Assembly: GCA_964630785.1 (NCBI GenBank)
Contig: CAZVZG010000015.1
Location: 1-64,000 of the forward strand
From: JADLCX01 sp964630785
GTDB lineage: Bacteria > Planctomycetota > Phycisphaerae > Phycisphaerales > UBA1924
Reading direction: 5' to 3'
DNA length: 64,000 bases
In this document: one piece after another, positions 61,282 through 64,000 of the stretch
How positions within the stretch are numbered: position 1 is the stretch's first letter
How the letters are laid out: the number at the start of each line of letters is the position of its first letter
Program-made: the position numbers and the translations under genes
The notes under the pieces: model-generated
Seen by the model: only the letters and a program-made list of their open reading frames with translations
Database searches by the model: none
Told to the model about the DNA's origin: nothing

Positions 61282-61855
61282 TCATTCAAGCGGCTCGGCG
61301 GTCTCGATGATCGTCCGCCACGCCTCGTCCAGCCCGAGCTGCCGGACCCACCGTTCGACATACGCACGATCGAGGGCCTTTGCTCGCAACTCGTAGACCT
61401 GCAGCACTTCCTTGAGCTGTTTCTCGCTCCCCCCGCATTGGCCGCTCCACACAGCTTCTGGACAACGCAGTCTTCGGGCGACTACAGAGGAATCGAAACA
61501 CCCTCAACGTCGCGTCGCTGACGCCGGTCGAAGCTGGTGAGCGCGAACGGGTCGTCCTTGATCAACCAGAAGCCCAGCTTGATCCCGGTGGCCTGGTGCA
61601 GCACCTGAATCATTCCGCCCGACCCGAACGCTTCGCGGACGGTGTGGGGTTGAATGAAAAACTCCGCAGGCGGAAAGGCGGCGATGAGGTCGTTGATCTG
61701 AGCCGCGCGAAGGTCGATGACGAATTCGATGTCGTGGGTGGCGCGGATCGCACCAAGGAAGTTGGACACGACCGACCCGGTCAGCATCCACTCGGCGCCA
61801 ATTCGGTTCAGCGCTGGCCCGACGAACTTCAGTAGTTCAATGTGCGATATCGGTC
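61282..61855 (-). pseudogene. Broken nucleotidyltransferase-like gene
   Basis: Two lesions interrupt a gene otherwise recognisable as a small nucleotidyltransferase of the MNT/AbiEii-like superfamily. The N-terminal part encodes LKFVGPALNRIGAEWMLTGS, THDIEFVID and a phosphate-rich stretch ending in VSIPL, where a TAG stop (61482-61484) stands in place of the next residue of the conserved IPxASPEDxxxxKL block. Directly after it the frame continues SPEDCVVQKL. One base is then missing (near 61450-61452), so that the LLW motif is lost. The last part is in another frame (GGSEKQLKEVLQVYEL, ending at 61282). The intact N-terminus may be missing; the start shown is approximate. Confidence 0.8.
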
Positions 61856-61930
61856 GAGCCGCAGAGGGCGGAGCCGATGCAGCGAGGACGCATCCAACTC
61901 TGAGAACGCGGCGCGGAGGGCCGCTTTCAT
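61829..61930 (-). CDS. Possible small helical ORF overlapping the pseudogene start
   Basis: ATG at 61930 opens a 33-residue frame, MKAALRAAFSELDASSLHRL and onwards, that looks helical and is in a different frame from the nucleotidyltransferase. It could be the end of an upstream small gene that normally pairs with the nucleotidyltransferase. It has no clear ribosome site. I list it only because its amino-acid style is protein-like. Confidence 0.2.
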   Translation of the reverse strand: MKAALRAAFSELDASSLHRLRPLRLDRYRTLNY

Positions 61931-62113
61931 TCTGTCCCGCGCGAGGTCGGGGACATCTCCAACCCCTGCCGCAGGCTGCGCTCAGGGCCCGGACGCCCGA
62001 GCAACGACAGGTATTCACGCCGATTGGGGTTGGGCTTCGGGTCGGTCACCGGGAAATGGCACGCCTTCTCCCGGGACCGATGTGCGCCGGGCGGTGCACC
62101 TCGTTGGAGGCCT
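61931..62113. other. Spacer between the pseudogene remnant and the GH15 gene
   Basis: About 180 bases with no recognisable gene on either strand. Arginine-rich frames are not credible. It may hold remnants of a gene formerly upstream of the broken nucleotidyltransferase. Confidence 0.3.
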
Positions 62114-64000
62114 TCACGCCACCCCCGCCTCCTCAAACCCCGCCGGCGCATTCGCCCCGTCTGTGAGTTGCTGGTGCTTCTTGAGGTATTGCATCACCGT
62201 CGTCACGACCGTCGCGTGGCTCCAGGTCAGCGGGCTCACGCTGATCATCTCGTCGGTGTACGGGTGGTATTGCTCGGCCAGCACGCCGCTCTCGCAGGCC
62301 CGCTCCGCGGCCCATTCCAGCAGCGGCAGGGCCCCGCGCAACTGGTCGATCGTCCTGGCCACCGCGATCCGGTGCTGCGCGTGCCACAGTGTGCAGATGA
62401 CCCACGGGTTGCCGGGCACGGCCTCGGTATTGTCGCGCTCGACCATGTGGTAATAGTCGCGCTCGTACCTCGCGCACCCGCCAATGGGTGTCTTCACCCA
62501 CAGGCGCTTGAACAGCGAGTCCATCTCCGCCACGACCATCGGGTTGCCCGGGCGCAGCGCGCCGAACGCGAAGATCGCGTAGTTTGCGCTGTCGCGCGTC
62601 ATGTCCAGCCGGTACCCCTTGACGTGCGGGCTCTCGCCCTTCCAAGAGACACCCGAACCGTTGGCCGCCGCGTTCCCGTTGGCCGCGGGATCCTCGATCG
62701 GCACCGCCATGCGGGCGAACGTGCTCGTCTCCGAGTTCCACAGGTGCTTGAGCATCGCCCCGCGCATGCGCTCGGCCCCGGCATCCAACGCATCGGCCCG
62801 CTCGACGTCGCCGAAGTCGCGCGCGAACAACGCCGCCGACTGGATCGCGCCGATCGTTGCCGCCACCGTGAACAGGTGCACGCCGCGGCGCTCCTCCCAC
62901 AGGTCCCAGCTCGGCCGCGGCAGGCCGTTGCTGTCCACATAGCCCATCATCCACGTCGCCGGCTGGGCCACCAGCGCGTTGTAGAGCGGCTTGATGAACT
63001 CCACGTCCTTGAACACCTCGAAGTGTTGGCGCAGCGCCCACAGCACCAGCGCGGTCTCGTCCTGCTGGATCGGCAGCACCGCCCGACCGTTCATCGTCCA
63101 CGGGTGCCAGCTCGAACCCATGTGCCCCGTGGGCGTGTACTTGTGCAGAAAATACCCGTTCTTGTTGATCACCCGGGCGCAGTACCTGAAGAACGACCTG
63201 GACAGCTCGCTCTGGTACGTCAGGATCAGGGCCTGGGTCACCAGCGCGCCGTCCCGCGGCCAGCAGTACGCGTAGTGATCGCCCGCGAAGTGGCTGATGT
63301 CGCTGTCGGTCGCCGCGATCACCGCCCCACGGTTGTCGATCTGCGTCCGCAGGATCAACTGACTGCGCACGAACAGGTCTCGCACGCGCTCGGGCAGAAC
63401 CGCCGGGTCCGATCGCTCCTTCCTGGCCCACAGCCGCCAGTAGGCGTCGGTCCGCGTCAGCAGCCGGTCCAGACCCTTGTTCTGGATCACCCGGTTCAGC
63501 TCGCGCACGCGCTCGTACGAGTCCCCGCACGCCAGCCACATCATCCCCGTGGCCTCGCCCTTGGGCGGCACCGACAGGTTCACGCCGATGGTGGCGTCCA
63601 CGCTGCCCTGGCTGATGGCGTTGCGCCCCAGCACGCCGTCCTCGGCGTCCCGCCAGGTGCCCTCGGCCCCACCCACCCGCTTCGAGCCGATCGCCCAGTG
63701 GTCCACGGCCGTCCGCCCGTTGGCGCTGGTGTTGACCAGGAAGTACGAATCGTCCTTGTACAGCACCAGCCCCGCCGTCTCAGGGTCAAAGTCCGCCGTG
63801 TCGCCTACGGGCGACTCCTTGATCGAGAAGTCGACGTGGAAGAACAGGCGCACGTCACGCTCCTGCCCGCGCAGGTCACGCACGCGGATCCGTCGCAGGT
63901 ACACCGGCTCGTGGAAGTCCACCGCGTCTTCGCAGAGCAGTTCAAGCCCCAACCCCTCGTGCGTCAGCAGCACCTCGGTGACCAGCGTCGACTCGCGGTA
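62114..64000 (-). CDS. GH15 glucoamylase-like glycoside hydrolase (partial, 5' end missing)
   Basis: The frame is open to the window edge, so 628 codons of a longer protein are seen. The N-terminal part is a beta-sandwich domain (YLRRIRVRDLRGQERDVRLF). The (alpha/alpha)6 barrel shows AYCWPRDGALVTQAL, TPTGHMGSSWHPW, WDLWEERRGVHLF with the likely catalytic acid, and the C-terminal EQYHPYTDEMISVSPLTWSHA with the second Glu. This matches bacterial GH15 glucoamylase/trehalase-like enzymes, which release glucose from alpha-glucans. There is no signal peptide in the visible part. The stop is at 62114. Confidence 0.9.
   Translation of the reverse strand, partial: YRESTLVTEVLLTHEGLGLELLCEDAVDFHEPVYLRRIRVRDLRGQERDVRLFFHVDFSIKESPVGDTADFDPETAGLVLYKDDSYFLVNTSANGRTAVDHWAIGSKRVGGAEGTWRDAEDGVLGRNAISQGSVDATIGVNLSVPPKGEATGMMWLACGDSYERVRELNRVIQNKGLDRLLTRTDAYWRLWARKERSDPAVLPERVRDLFVRSQLILRTQIDNRGAVIAATDSDISHFAGDHYAYCWPRDGALVTQALILTYQSELSRSFFRYCARVINKNGYFLHKYTPTGHMGSSWHPWTMNGRAVLPIQQDETALVLWALRQHFEVFKDVEFIKPLYNALVAQPATWMMGYVDSNGLPRPSWDLWEERRGVHLFTVAATIGAIQSAALFARDFGDVERADALDAGAERMRGAMLKHLWNSETSTFARMAVPIEDPAANGNAAANGSGVSWKGESPHVKGYRLDMTRDSANYAIFAFGALRPGNPMVVAEMDSLFKRLWVKTPIGGCARYERDYYHMVERDNTEAVPGNPWVICTLWHAQHRIAVARTIDQLRGALPLLEWAAERACESGVLAEQYHPYTDEMISVSPLTWSHATVVTTVMQYLKKHQQLTDGANAPAGFEEAGVA

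Overview
This 64-kb window is high-GC DNA most likely from a member of the Planctomycetota, probably class Phycisphaerae. The evidence is an exported DUF1800/DUF1501 gene pair with duplicated CBM60-like modules, a large exported protein with the planctomycete-type N-terminal motif LExLExRxLLA, pseudopilins of the 'RRAFTLVE' type, many very GC-rich proteins with glycine-rich linkers, and frequent GTG and TTG starts behind strong Shine-Dalgarno sites. The window opens with 52 consecutive G residues, which look like a sequencing or contig-edge artefact. It ends inside a GH15 gene. The genes look chromosomal. I see no integrase, transposase, phage cluster or CRISPR array.

Layout. 0-9.3 kb: a SpoIID/LytB lipoprotein, an Fcy1-type cytosine deaminase, dprA, an SOS-type promoter with a hairpin-rich leader and a possible small ORF, lexA, a repeat pair with a terminator, a GT4 glycosyltransferase, an unknown acidic protein, a DAO-family oxidoreductase, tRNA-Leu(GAG) and a small ferredoxin-like protein. 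9.3-14.7 kb: the exported DUF1800 and Tat-exported DUF1501 pair. 14.7-22.7 kb: a TolC-family lipoprotein, a GH35 homologue that appears to lack both catalytic glutamates, a small HD hydrolase, a PDZ protein and an APH-fold kinase. 22.7-27.8 kb: yicC, secG and tpiA on the minus strand, then a response regulator overlapping an HD-GYP phosphodiesterase.

27.9-38.8 kb holds a long minus-strand type II secretion/type IV pilus operon. In transcription order it is STAS, GspE/PilB, GspF/PilC, PilM, PilN, PilO, a PilP/GspC-like protein, GspG, GspH, two more pseudopilins and a PilX/GspK-like protein. Most junctions in its first half are 4-base stop/start overlaps. A histidine kinase lies just upstream. 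The missing secretin (GspD/PilQ) sits 20 kb away (56.9-59.9 kb) in a second minus-strand operon with a second GspE/PilB ATPase and a FliA-type sigma factor. A prepilin peptidase is not in the window.

41-47 kb holds the LExLExRxLLA protein, purE-purK, a CNNM/CorC protein and a DUF2231 membrane protein. 47-50.4 kb is an ABC ATPase, FtsX-type permease and DUF3299 operon whose permease carries a histidine-rich segment, so I infer a zinc-linked function. 50.6-54 kb holds an FHA-PP2C phosphatase and a lipoprotein. 60-64 kb holds a BtuF-like binding protein, a broken nucleotidyltransferase gene and the partial GH15 glucoamylase.

The most interesting points are the GH35 pseudoenzyme, the histidine-rich ABC permease beside DUF3299, the STAS gene coupled to the secretion operon, the SOS-box promoter and hairpin-rich leader far upstream of lexA, the uniform Ala at -1 in all four canonical pseudopilins, and G-tract linkers inserted in conserved proteins.
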